Shown: piece after piece, positions 1 through 6,665 of the stretch | Numbering within the stretch: position 1 is the stretch's first letter | Layout: every line of letters begins with the position of its first letter | Assembly (NCBI GenBank): GCA_903928045.1 | Contig: CAIYPH010000142.1 | Span: 1-11,939, forward strand | Origin: an uncultured Rhodospirillales bacterium | GTDB lineage: Bacteria; Pseudomonadota; Alphaproteobacteria; Acetobacterales; Acetobacteraceae | DNA length: 11,939 nucleotides | Direction: 5' to 3' | Program-made: the position numbers and the translations under genes | Notes under the pieces: generated by a model | Database searches by the model: none | What the model was told of the DNA's origin: nothing | Seen by the model: only the letters and a program-made list of their open reading frames with translations

Positions 1-1
1 C

Positions 2-733
2 GTGCTGGTCCATAGTTCGGACGTGCATATCGATGACGGGGCGGGCAAGGGGCCGGGCAACGGCAATGTCGGGCTGGCGGCGATTCTGCGGACGGCGGAG
101 GCGCTCGGGGCGGATCTTGTGCTGCTGGCCGGCGATACGTTCGATAATCCGCGGGTTTCCCGGCCGGTGCTGGAACGGACGGGGGAGATTCTGGCGGGGG
201 CGCGGATTCCGGTGGTGATGCTCCCGGGAAATCATGATCCGATTTTGCCCAATGGGGTGTTTCACCGGGCGGGGCTGGATGGGCTTGGGCATGTGGGCGT
301 GCTGGGGCTGACGCATGACGAGGCGATCGTGTTCGATCATCTCGCGCTTGAAATCCGGGGCAAGGCGCATCGCAGCTTCGACGACATGCACCCGCTGCTT
401 GAGGCGCATCCGCGGCGGGCGCGGCGGCAGGTGGTGATGGCGCATGGGCATTACGTGCCGGATGAGGAATGGCGTGACCAGGCGCACCGGTCCTGGCTGT
501 TGAGCGACGCGGCGATCGCGGGGACCGGGGCGGATTACCTGGCGCTTGGGCATTGGGACCGGCCGACCCCGGTGGGGGATGGCAGCGTTCCCGCTTTCTA
601 TTCGGGCTCGCCCGATCTGGCGGGGACGGTGAACGTGATCCGGCTGGGCGAGACTGTCAGTGTCGAGCGGGTTGTGTTGCATTGGGGCGATGACGACCCG
701 GGCCGCCCGCCTTATCCGGAGACCAGGCGATGA
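2..733 (+). CDS. Metallophosphoesterase, SbcD-like exonuclease family (5' end probably cut by window edge)
   Basis: A calcineurin-like metallophosphoesterase of 243 visible residues, a fold that hydrolyses phosphodiesters with two metal ions. The motifs come in the family order: SSDVH (D7, H9), GDTFDN (D45, N49), GNHD (N77-D79), AHGH (147-150) and LGHWD (182-186). The last motif has Asp where SbcD-type nucleases usually have a second His. The closest style is the small 'DNA repair exonuclease' group. It lacks the C-terminal capping region of full SbcD, and no SbcC-like ATPase gene follows. The frame is open to the first base: the GTG at 2 could be the start, but one or a few codons may lie upstream. 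The stop overlaps the allantoinase start as ATGA (730-733), which implies co-transcription and translational coupling. The family is confident; the substrate is unknown and need not be DNA. Confidence 0.85.
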   Translation: MLVHSSDVHIDDGAGKGPGNGNVGLAAILRTAEALGADLVLLAGDTFDNPRVSRPVLERTGEILAGARIPVVMLPGNHDPILPNGVFHRAGLDGLGHVGVLGLTHDEAIVFDHLALEIRGKAHRSFDDMHPLLEAHPRRARRQVVMAHGHYVPDEEWRDQAHRSWLLSDAAIAGTGADYLALGHWDRPTPVGDGSVPAFYSGSPDLAGTVNVIRLGETVSVERVVLHWGDDDPGRPPYPETRR

Positions 734-1674
734 GCAATCCTTTCGATCCCGCGACATCGGACTATCCGCGCGACGTGGTGGGCTATGGGCGCAACCCGCC
801 CGATCCGCGCTGGCCGGGGGGCGCGAAGATCGCGTTGCAGATCGTTATCAACTACGAGGAGGGCGGCGAGAAGTCGGTCCTCCATGGGGATGACCGCAGC
901 GAGAGTTTCCTCACCGAGCATATCACCACTCCGGTGATGGGCGCGCGCTCGCTGACGGCGGAGAGCCTGTGGGAGTACGGCAGCCGGGTGGGGTTCTGGC
1001 GGTTGTGGCGGTTGTTCACCTCGCGCAACATCCCCATCACCGTCTACGGGGTGACGATGGCGATGGGGCGCAACCCCGAGGCGGTGGCGGCGATGAACGA
1101 GGCGGGGTGGGAGATCGCCACCCATGGGATGCGCTGGAACGGCAACCCGCCGGAGGATGAGGCGGGGGAACGGGCGGAGATCATCGAGACGTTGCGGTTG
1201 CATGAGGAATTATGCGGCCAGAAGGCGCTGGGGTGGTATAACCGGTCCAGTGCGAGGACGTATCGGCTGCTGAGCGAAATCGGCGGGATGCTGTATTTTG
1301 CCGATAACTATGCCGATGACCTGCCGTTCTGGGCGGATATCGCGGGGACGCCCGAGTTGTTCGTGCCGTATACGCTGGAGGTCAACGACATGAAATTCGC
1401 GGTCTCCAACGGGTTCGGCGATGCGGAGCAGTTCTTCATCTATCTGCGCGACACCTTCGATGTGCTCTACGCGGAGGGGCAGGCGGGGATGCCGCGGATG
1501 ATGAGCGTGGGGCTGCATGGGCGGTTGGCGGGGCGGCCGGGGCGGACGGCGGGGTTGATGCGGTTTCTCGACCATGTGGCCAAACATCAGGATGTTTGGA
1601 TCACGACGCGGGCCGAGATTGCGCGGCATTGGCGGCGGGAGCATCCGCCGGGGGTGTTGAAGACCAGATGGTGA
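730..1674 (+). CDS. puuE: Allantoinase PuuE type (polysaccharide deacetylase fold)
   Basis: A 314-residue protein of the polysaccharide-deacetylase-fold allantoinases, which open the hydantoin ring of allantoin to allantoate in purine (urate) breakdown in the cytoplasm. Family signatures are the N-terminal DYPRDVVGYGRNPPDPRWPG block (11-30), NYEEGGE (41-47), EIATHGMRW (128-136, with putative metal-site H132), the NRSS and FADNYADDLPFW segments (171-201), and GLHGRLAGRPGR (261-272). Length and motif order fit PuuE, not the amidohydrolase-type allantoinase AllB. The start is supported by GGAG at 718-721, 8 bases before the ATG, and by the ATGA overlap with the upstream gene. No other urate genes are visible, so the pathway role rests on family membership. 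A related deacetylase-fold amidase with another cyclic amide substrate is possible. Confidence 0.87.
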   Translation: MSNPFDPATSDYPRDVVGYGRNPPDPRWPGGAKIALQIVINYEEGGEKSVLHGDDRSESFLTEHITTPVMGARSLTAESLWEYGSRVGFWRLWRLFTSRNIPITVYGVTMAMGRNPEAVAAMNEAGWEIATHGMRWNGNPPEDEAGERAEIIETLRLHEELCGQKALGWYNRSSARTYRLLSEIGGMLYFADNYADDLPFWADIAGTPELFVPYTLEVNDMKFAVSNGFGDAEQFFIYLRDTFDVLYAEGQAGMPRMMSVGLHGRLAGRPGRTAGLMRFLDHVAKHQDVWITTRAEIARHWRREHPPGVLKTRW

Positions 1675-1699
1675 TATTGTTTCGATAACGAAACAATAT
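1674..1699. repeat. Perfect 26-nt palindrome at the allantoinase stop codon
   Basis: ATATTGTTTCG, a 4-base ATAA spacer, then CGAAACAATAT: an 11-bp inverted repeat with no mismatch. It begins at the last base of the allantoinase TGA stop. It could fold in RNA as a transcription-end hairpin, although no U-tract follows. Its core TTTCG-ATAA-CGAAA also resembles operators of DeoR-family repressors such as GlpR. It lies between convergent genes, which favours a terminator or mRNA 3'-end role over an operator, but the sequence alone does not decide. Confidence 0.75.
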
Positions 1700-1718
1700 A
1701 GGCGCGTGACCACGCCTA
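1699..1718. terminator. Short GC dyad between convergent genes
   Basis: TAGGCG pairs with CGCCTA across an 8-base loop. It directly follows the 26-nt palindrome, and its right arm covers the TAG stop of the minus-strand gene at 1716. With the palindrome it forms a two-hairpin stretch that could stop transcription from either side. No U-tract follows on either strand, so this is a weak call. Confidence 0.35.
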
Positions 1719-2363
1719 GTCCCGGGGCGGTTTTTTCGGCAGCAGCTTCATCGGCTTCCGCTCGGAGTTGGGGTACCAGAGAATCGCCTCGCGCGCGCGC
1801 CGGGTGAGGCGACGCTGTTTGGGTTTGGGTTTGGGCTTGGGCGGCTTGCGCGGGAGGCGGGGAACCGCGGGGATGGCGAGGCCGAGCATGTGGCAGAGCG
1901 GCCGGAGGAGGCGCTGGGACTGGGGGTGTTCGGCGATGATCCGGGCGGTGGCGGGCTCGTTGAGTAAAGTGGCGATGCCGCCGGCGGCGATGCGGCCGTA
2001 ATACTCGATGTTGCCGGCGAGCCAGGCCTTGCGGCTGGGGAGCCGCAGGCGGGGGTTTTTGCGCTCGGATTCGAGGTTTTCGGAGGTTGGGCGGGGCTTC
2101 CTGGGATAGGTCTTGCGGGGCGCGATGCCGGCGGCGATGCGGGCGAGAAGGGCGAGGAAGCGGGTCCGGGTGCGCTGGATGTACTGGCAGATGACGGCTT
2201 CGTGGATGATGGCGCGCGGGTTGTTGCCGAGGGCGCGGCAGATTGTCTCCAGCAGGACCGCGATGGCGCGGGTGAAGCGAGGGGCGAACGCCGCGACATG
2301 GGCGCGCAAAGGCTGCTCCGGCGGAGCGGCGTGTGCCGCGGGGTTGGATAAGTTGGCGTTCAT
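1716..2363 (-). CDS. Small, highly basic hypothetical protein (Acetobacteraceae-type)
   Basis: A 215-residue protein with no recognised catalytic domain. It has three parts: a mostly helical N-terminal region (about 1-80) with segments such as FTRAIAVLLETICRALG and RTRTRFLALLARIAAG; a middle region (about 110-165) with EYYGRIAAGGIATLL and LLRPLCHMLGL; and a Lys/Arg/Pro-rich tail (about 170-215) containing KPPKPKPKPKQRR. From memory, similar basic proteins with an LLRPLC-MLG block recur in Acetobacteraceae genomes without known function. The ATG at 2363 is chosen because upstream in-frame codons run into the promoter-like and repeat sequence. There is no Shine-Dalgarno before it, so the message may be leaderless. 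The coding strand is C-rich, unlike the G-rich coding strands of most neighbours. Nucleic-acid binding by the basic tail is only a guess. Confidence 0.6.
   Translation of the reverse strand: MNANLSNPAAHAAPPEQPLRAHVAAFAPRFTRAIAVLLETICRALGNNPRAIIHEAVICQYIQRTRTRFLALLARIAAGIAPRKTYPRKPRPTSENLESERKNPRLRLPSRKAWLAGNIEYYGRIAAGGIATLLNEPATARIIAEHPQSQRLLRPLCHMLGLAIPAVPRLPRKPPKPKPKPKQRRLTRRAREAILWYPNSERKPMKLLPKKPPRD
1821..1841 (+). other. G-quadruplex-capable tract
   Basis: Four GGG runs separated by 3-base loops (TTT, TTT, CTT) on the plus strand, the template strand of the basic hypothetical gene. The repeat unit GGGTTT produces the Lys-Pro alternation in that protein's tail. The tract meets the usual four-run pattern for an intramolecular G-quadruplex. 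It may simply be the codon-level consequence of the KP repeat. Confidence 0.5.
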
Positions 2364-2370
2364 GTGGTTA

Positions 2371-2399
2371 TATTTAACTATTTGCTTGGCGGCGGTCAA
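2371..2399 (-). promoter_or_regulatory. Possible sigma-70-type promoter for the basic hypothetical gene
   Basis: Read on the minus strand: TTGACC (2394-2399), a 17-base spacer, then TAAATA (2371-2376) in an A/T-rich patch. The ATG follows 7 bases after the -10-like box, so a transcript from here would have almost no leader. That agrees with the missing Shine-Dalgarno. The -35 matches the consensus well; the -10 is poor. Confidence 0.35.
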
Positions 2400-2402
2400 G
2401 GG

Positions 2403-2428
2403 AAAAAACACGCCGGTGGCTGTTTTTT
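2403..2428 (-). terminator. Terminator-like hairpin downstream of cloverleaf copy 1
   Basis: AAAAAACA and TGTTTTTT flank a small GCC-GGT-GGC stem with one unpaired C. On the minus strand this gives a stem ending in six U residues, in the right place to end transcripts of the five-gene operon before the hypothetical gene's promoter. The GC core is only 3 bp, so it may act with the neighbouring cloverleaf or serve both directions. Confidence 0.4.
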
Positions 2429-2442
2429 TTGTCGCGCGGTAG

Positions 2443-2575
2443 GGAAGCAAGCGCTCCTTTTTTGAAAAAAAGGAGCAAAAAACTTTTATCGATTGGCTTC
2501 GCGCTCGCCGGTCAGCCTGCGCGGCCAAACGGACAAAAGTTTTTTGGTTCTTTTTTTCAAAAAAGAACCGCTTCC
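2443..2575. repeat. Cloverleaf repeat element, copy 1
   Basis: About 133 bases of nested dyads. The outer stem is GGAAGC (2443-2448) with GCTTCC (2570-2575). Arm 1 is the hairpin GCTCC-T6/A7-GGAGC (2453-2476). The central stem is AAAAAACTTTT (2477-2487) with AAAAGTTTTTT (2535-2545), enclosing a GC-rich loop with an inner TTGGC/GCCAA pair (2493-2497, 2524-2528). Arm 3 is GGTTC-T7/A6-GAACC (2546-2569). The right end lies one base from the stop codon of the binding-protein gene at 2577. A second copy with the same plan but different stem sequences is at 9925-10059. Stems are conserved by pairing rather than by sequence, which points to structural selection. A role in transcription end or mRNA 3' protection is inferred from position. 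Confidence 0.85.
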
Positions 2576-2576
2576 T

Positions 2577-4142
2577 TCACCCCCGCCGCGCCCCATAAAA
2601 CAACGCAAACATCTTCTGCAGCCCTGTCATGGCGCGATGATGCGCGGTCGGCTGGAAGAAAATGCCGGTCGGCATATAGGGCACGTCCTGGAACGCCTGG
2701 GCCTGCATCCGCGCGCCCAACGCCCGTTCCTCCTCGGCGGACACCCCGGCGAACCACTGTGCCCGCATCGCCTCCAGCGCCGGGCTGTCCGGCCAGCCCC
2801 ATTGCCCCGCGGCGCCGGCGCCACGGAGATAGGCGTGCACGGCGGGGTTCAGCGCGTTGATCCCGGCGGTGTAGGTGCAGATGGCGCTCCAGCCCCCCTT
2901 CTCCACCGGCTCCTTCGAATTGATGCGCTTCAGCGCGGTGCCCCAGTCGATCGCCTGGTAGTCGAGATTGACGCCGAGTTTGCGGAGCAGGTCACCGGTG
3001 ACCTCGCTCATCGCGTTGATGGCGGGGAAGTCGGTCGGTGCGAGCAGCGCGAGCTTCTCGCCGGCATAGCCCGAGGCGGCGACCGCGCGGCGGGCGGCGT
3101 CGAGGTCGGGCGGGCCGGCGCGCATCGGGGCCGTCGAGGCCATCGGGCCGCCCGGCAGGAAATAGCCGACGCCATCGCGCCACAGCGCGGCATCGGTGCC
3201 GGCGGCGGCGAGCATATAGTCGGACTGGCTGATGGCACCCAGCACCGCGCGACGGAAGGCCGGGTTGTTGAACGGCGGCTGCGCGTGATTGGGCCGCAGG
3301 AAGGCGTAGTAGCCGACGGTATCCAGCACCTCGACGGTGAGGCCCGGCTGTTTGCGCAGCAGGGGCAGCAGATCGGGCGTCGGCTGCTCCCACCAGTCCA
3401 TTTCGCCGGCTTGCAGCGCGGCCGCCGCGGTGGCGGCATCGGGGATGGTGTGCCACTCCACGCGGTCGAAATACGCTATTTTCGGCCCGGCCATTACGTC
3501 GGTGGTGCCCTCCGGGCGAGGCAGATAGCCCTCGAAGCGGGCATAGGCGTTGCGCGCGCCCTGCACCCGCTCGCCCGGGAGATAGCGGAAGGGGCCGCTG
3601 CCGATGATCTCGGTGACGGGTTTGGCGGGGTCGGGGTCGGCGAGGCGTTCGGGGATGATGAAGGCAACGTAGCCGCCGAGCTTGCCGAGCGCCTCGGCGA
3701 CCGGGAAAGCCCGCTTGAGGCGGAAGCGCACCGTGCCGTCACCGGGCGCGGACAGCTCGTCCGTCGCCGCCATCAGCGCCTGCCCGTAGCTGTCCCGCGC
3801 CGCCCAGCGCCGCAGGCTCGCCACCACGTCCCGCCCACGCACCGGCTCGTTGTCGTGGAAGCGCAGCCCGGGCCGCAGCGTGAGCGTCCAGCGCTTGCCC
3901 TCATCCTCGACCACATGCCCCGCCACCATCTGCGGCCGCGCGACGAAGCCGGCATCGATGCCGTAGAGCGTGTCGTAGACCATCATCGCGTGGTTGCGGG
4001 TGACGAAGCCGCCATTGGCCGTGGGGTCGAGCAGCGTGAGGTCGGCCTGGGGGATGAATTTCAGCACCCTCGCCGGCTGTGCCACGGCAGGGGCGGCGAG
4101 CGGGGCGGCGGCCAATCCGGCGAGCAAAGAGCGGCGTTTCAT
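2577..4142 (-). CDS. Peptide-type ABC transporter substrate-binding protein B (SBP_bac_5 family)
   Basis: A 521-residue periplasmic binding protein of the oligopeptide/nickel family. The N-terminus MKRRSLLAGLAAAPLAAPAV has an Arg-Arg, a hydrophobic core and AVA before Q22, giving a Sec- or Tat-type signal cleaved near residue 21. Family features include LTLLDPT after the signal, the RWAARDSYG block, IGSGPFRYLPGERV, NPAFRRAVLGAI and QDVPYMPTG near the C-terminus. It is clearly paralogous to the protein at 7578-9164, sharing long blocks such as ARNAYARF, TIPDAATAAAAL and FFQPTA. The ATG at 4142 is chosen over an upstream one at 4202 because AGGAGG lies six bases ahead and the signal peptide begins here. 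It is the last gene of the operon, 10 bases after the M20 stop, followed directly by cloverleaf copy 1. No permease gene is linked, and the ligand is unknown. Confidence 0.92.
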   Translation of the reverse strand: MKRRSLLAGLAAAPLAAPAVAQPARVLKFIPQADLTLLDPTANGGFVTRNHAMMVYDTLYGIDAGFVARPQMVAGHVVEDEGKRWTLTLRPGLRFHDNEPVRGRDVVASLRRWAARDSYGQALMAATDELSAPGDGTVRFRLKRAFPVAEALGKLGGYVAFIIPERLADPDPAKPVTEIIGSGPFRYLPGERVQGARNAYARFEGYLPRPEGTTDVMAGPKIAYFDRVEWHTIPDAATAAAALQAGEMDWWEQPTPDLLPLLRKQPGLTVEVLDTVGYYAFLRPNHAQPPFNNPAFRRAVLGAISQSDYMLAAAGTDAALWRDGVGYFLPGGPMASTAPMRAGPPDLDAARRAVAASGYAGEKLALLAPTDFPAINAMSEVTGDLLRKLGVNLDYQAIDWGTALKRINSKEPVEKGGWSAICTYTAGINALNPAVHAYLRGAGAAGQWGWPDSPALEAMRAQWFAGVSAEEERALGARMQAQAFQDVPYMPTGIFFQPTAHHRAMTGLQKMFALFYGARRG

Positions 4143-4147
4143 GCGGT

Positions 4148-4153
4148 CCTCCT
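4148..4153 (-). promoter_or_regulatory. Shine-Dalgarno AGGAGG setting the start of binding protein B
   Basis: A full AGGAGG on the minus strand, five bases (4143-4147) before the ATG at 4142. It overlaps the last base of the upstream M20 stop codon (4153-4155), so ribosomes ending the M20 gene are placed to restart here. Confidence 0.8.
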
Positions 4154-5520
4154 CATGCGTCCTGGTTGCACCAGGCGTGGATGAATTCGATGAGATGGCC
4201 AATCGCGGCGAGGTATTCGGCGAGCGGGATGTGCTCGTCCGGCTTGTGCGCCTGGGCGATGGTGCCAGGGCCGAAAATGATGGCGGGAATGCCGCCCTGG
4301 TTCACGAGATGGCGCAAGTCGCAGCAGAACGGCCCGTGGCGAATGGCGCCATCCGCCCCGCGCGCCGCCAGCGTCGCCGCCATCGCCCGCGCCACCGGCA
4401 GCGTCTCCGGCTGGTTGGTGCTGTCGTCGTGGTGCAGAAAACTCACCCGCACCGGGTCACAGCGCAGATGGGTCGAGCGCCGGTTGGCCCCCCCGATCGC
4501 CGCGCGGAAGGACTGCATGACGTCCTGCACCCGCCCCACCCGCCCCGAGAAATACGCCCCGCCCTTCAGCGTGAGGTCCCCCGCGGTCACCGTCTCGTAA
4601 TGCCCGCCGGCGATCTTCCCCATCACCAGCGAAAACGCCGCGACATCCTGCTCCAGCGGATCATTGGTGCCGATCGCGTTATAGCCGCGCTCCACCTCCA
4701 GCAGCGCCTGGATCACCTCCGGCAGCCGCTCGATCGCGCTCACCCCGTCCTGCTCCCGCCCCTTCCAGCGCGCCCCCGGCGAGCGCGGAATGCCCGGCAC
4801 GTCCACCTGCCAGTAGATCCCGCCGGGATGGCTGACGAACACCTGGTTCTCCGTCGGCTCCAGCACGATCGCCGCATCCGCCGTGATGCCGCGCCGCACC
4901 AGGTCGAGCGTGCCATTCCCCGCATGCTCCTCATTCACCACGGACTGGATGATCACATCCCCCCGCAGCCGCGCCCCGGCCTCCCGCAGATAGGTCACGG
5001 CGAGGATCGCCGCCATCAGCCCGCCCTTCATGTCCGAGGTGCCGCGGCCATACATCATCCCATCCGCGATCTCCGCCCCGTGCGGCGCCCGCGTCCAGGC
5101 GCCTTCGGGCTCGATGGTGACGGTATCGACATGCCCGTTGAGGATCAGCGACCGCCCGCCCCCGCTCCCCTTCAGCACCCCCACCACGTTGGGCCGGTCG
5201 CGATAATTCAGCACCCCCTCCAGCCCCGAGGCGGCCAGCGCCTGCGCCGTCGGCAAGTCCGCGTAGGGCAGGATCAAATCATGCTGCCAATGCGTCGGAT
5301 ACTGCGCGATCTCCGGAAACCGCGCGAACATCGCCGCCACATCGGGCTCCGCGCAATCCACCTCCGCCCCGATCCCCCGCAGCAGGGCCGCGACATGGCG
5401 CTGGCCCGCCGCCTCCTCGCCGGTCAGGCTGGGGATGCGAACCAGTTCCGCCAGCGCCGCGACACTGCGGGCTTCGGAGGCGGCGGCCAGCGCGAGCGCG
5501 GCGGCAAGTGATGCGTCCAT
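4153..5520 (-). CDS. M20 family metallopeptidase/deacylase (ArgE/DapE-like)
   Basis: A 455-residue cytoplasmic di-zinc amidohydrolase of peptidase family M20, related to acetylornithine deacetylase and succinyl-diaminopimelate desuccinylase. Visible site residues are H130 and D132 (NGHVDTV), D163 (GRGTSDMKGG), E197-E198 (NEEHAG), E221 (VLEPTE) and H426 (AQAHKPDEHI). The lid/dimerisation domain runs from about 230 to 345. Where relatives usually show a His in this domain (G-x-x-x-H-x-G), this protein reads GIPRSPGARW, with Ser at 247. The start MDASLAAALA at 5520 is preferred because the frame farther upstream is antisense-like sequence inside the next gene. The gap to the hydrolase gene is 11 bases. 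It probably removes an acyl or amino-acyl group from an imported compound; the substrate is not predictable. Confidence 0.9.
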   Translation of the reverse strand: MDASLAAALALAAASEARSVAALAELVRIPSLTGEEAAGQRHVAALLRGIGAEVDCAEPDVAAMFARFPEIAQYPTHWQHDLILPYADLPTAQALAASGLEGVLNYRDRPNVVGVLKGSGGGRSLILNGHVDTVTIEPEGAWTRAPHGAEIADGMMYGRGTSDMKGGLMAAILAVTYLREAGARLRGDVIIQSVVNEEHAGNGTLDLVRRGITADAAIVLEPTENQVFVSHPGGIYWQVDVPGIPRSPGARWKGREQDGVSAIERLPEVIQALLEVERGYNAIGTNDPLEQDVAAFSLVMGKIAGGHYETVTAGDLTLKGGAYFSGRVGRVQDVMQSFRAAIGGANRRSTHLRCDPVRVSFLHHDDSTNQPETLPVARAMAATLAARGADGAIRHGPFCCDLRHLVNQGGIPAIIFGPGTIAQAHKPDEHIPLAEYLAAIGHLIEFIHAWCNQDA

Positions 5521-5531
5521 ATCGTGTTCCG

Positions 5532-6665
5532 TCAATCGAGAGCCTGATAAACAATTTGCCGCACCAGCCGGCGCAACCTGAGCCGCATCTCCCCCGGCGC
5601 CTGCGCCATGAACACCACGGCGAGCCGCCGCGCCGGGTCGATCCAGAAACTCGTCCCCGCCGTGCCCGACCAGAAACAATCCCCCCGGCTCCCCGGCACG
5701 CTCGCCCCGCCATCCGCCAGCCGCACCGCGAGCCCCAGGCCAAACCCATAACCCGGCGACTGCATCGCCGCCTCGCCCACCCCCGCGGCGCGCGCGCCCA
5801 GATGATCGGCGCACATCAACCGCACGCTCGCCGGGCTCAGGATGCGCACCCCATCGAGCGTGCCCCCCTCCAGCAGCATGCGGGCAAACCGCAGATAATC
5901 CGCCGCGGTGGAAACCGCCCCCGCCCCGCCGCTGTCCATCAGCGGCGCAACCGTCGGGTCGAACGTCTGGCTCGGCACCTGCCACGCCGCCCCCGTCAGC
6001 GGATCGGCCGCGAACGGCTGCGCAATCCGCGCCGCGTCCCCCGCCGCCACCGCGAACCCGCTATCCACCATCCCCAGCGGCGCAAACACCCGCTCGCGCA
6101 GCATTTCGCCCAGCCGCCGCCCCTCGATCCGCTCGATCACCAGCCCCAGCAGATCGGTCGAAAACCCATACTCCCACGCGCTCCCCGGCGGATGCAGCAG
6201 CTTCACCCCCGCCAGCCCCGCCGCGAACGCCTGCGGCGCCACCCCGCGCGGATTGACCGGCAGCCCCGCATACGCCTCCCGCACCGCCGGAACCGCCGAC
6301 CGCTCGCCATAGGTCAGCCCCGACGTATGGGTGAGCAGATCATACACCCGCATCGGCCGCGCCGCCCCGCCATCCGGCAGCCGCATCGCCGCGAACGCCG
6401 GCAGATAGGCGCCGACTGGATCGGCCAGGTGCAGCCGCCCCTCCTCCATCAGCATCAGCGCCGCCACCGAGACCAGCGGCTTGGTCATCGAATAGATGCG
6501 GAAAATCGCATCCCTCCGCATCGCCGCCGCGCCATCCAGCCGCCCCAGCACCGCCGCGTGGAACGGCAGCCCATCGCGCGCCACCAGCAGCACCGCCCCC
6601 GGCAACCGCCCCGCCGCGATCTCGCCCTCCAGCGCCGCGTCGATCCGCGCGGTCAGCCCTGCCAT
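5532..6665 (-). CDS. Serine hydrolase, class C beta-lactamase/esterase fold
   Basis: A 377-residue protein of the beta-lactamase-related serine hydrolases (EstB, D-aminopeptidase and penicillin-binding-like enzymes). The nucleophile motif is S59-M-T-K62. LTHTSGL (111-117) is a family hallmark. Y166 in WEYGFSTD matches the general-base Tyr of the esterase branch (Y-x-x-S-T-D instead of Y-x-N). The third motif is WSGTAGTSFWIDP (332-344) instead of KTG. There is no signal peptide, so it should act in the cytoplasm. The start at 6665 overlaps the LysR stop by 13 bases, and 11 bases separate its stop from the M20 gene. The esterase-like motifs and cytoplasmic location argue for an ester, amide or D-amino-acid hydrolase, not an antibiotic-resistance beta-lactamase. 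Confidence 0.9.
   Translation of the reverse strand: MAGLTARIDAALEGEIAAGRLPGAVLLVARDGLPFHAAVLGRLDGAAAMRRDAIFRIYSMTKPLVSVAALMLMEEGRLHLADPVGAYLPAFAAMRLPDGGAARPMRVYDLLTHTSGLTYGERSAVPAVREAYAGLPVNPRGVAPQAFAAGLAGVKLLHPPGSAWEYGFSTDLLGLVIERIEGRRLGEMLRERVFAPLGMVDSGFAVAAGDAARIAQPFAADPLTGAAWQVPSQTFDPTVAPLMDSGGAGAVSTAADYLRFARMLLEGGTLDGVRILSPASVRLMCADHLGARAAGVGEAAMQSPGYGFGLGLAVRLADGGASVPGSRGDCFWSGTAGTSFWIDPARRLAVVFMAQAPGEMRLRLRRLVRQIVYQALD

Noticed and set aside
1716..2528. A longer start at 2528 for the basic hypothetical protein
   Set aside because: The extension translates the cloverleaf repeat and the hairpin, which are non-coding structures.
2443..2575. Insertion sequence or CRISPR interpretation of the repeat
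   Set aside because: It holds no transposase frame, has no target-site duplication that I can see, and has no regular repeat-spacer pattern.
4153..5985. A longer M20 gene starting at 5985
   Set aside because: The extra N-terminal 155 residues are Gly/Arg/Ala-rich and lie in another frame of the serine-hydrolase gene. The M20 fold starts at MDASL (5520).
5532..6665. Antibiotic-resistance beta-lactamase (AmpC)
   Set aside because: No signal peptide, an esterase-type Y-x-x-S-T-D motif and no KTG box; the operon setting is metabolic.
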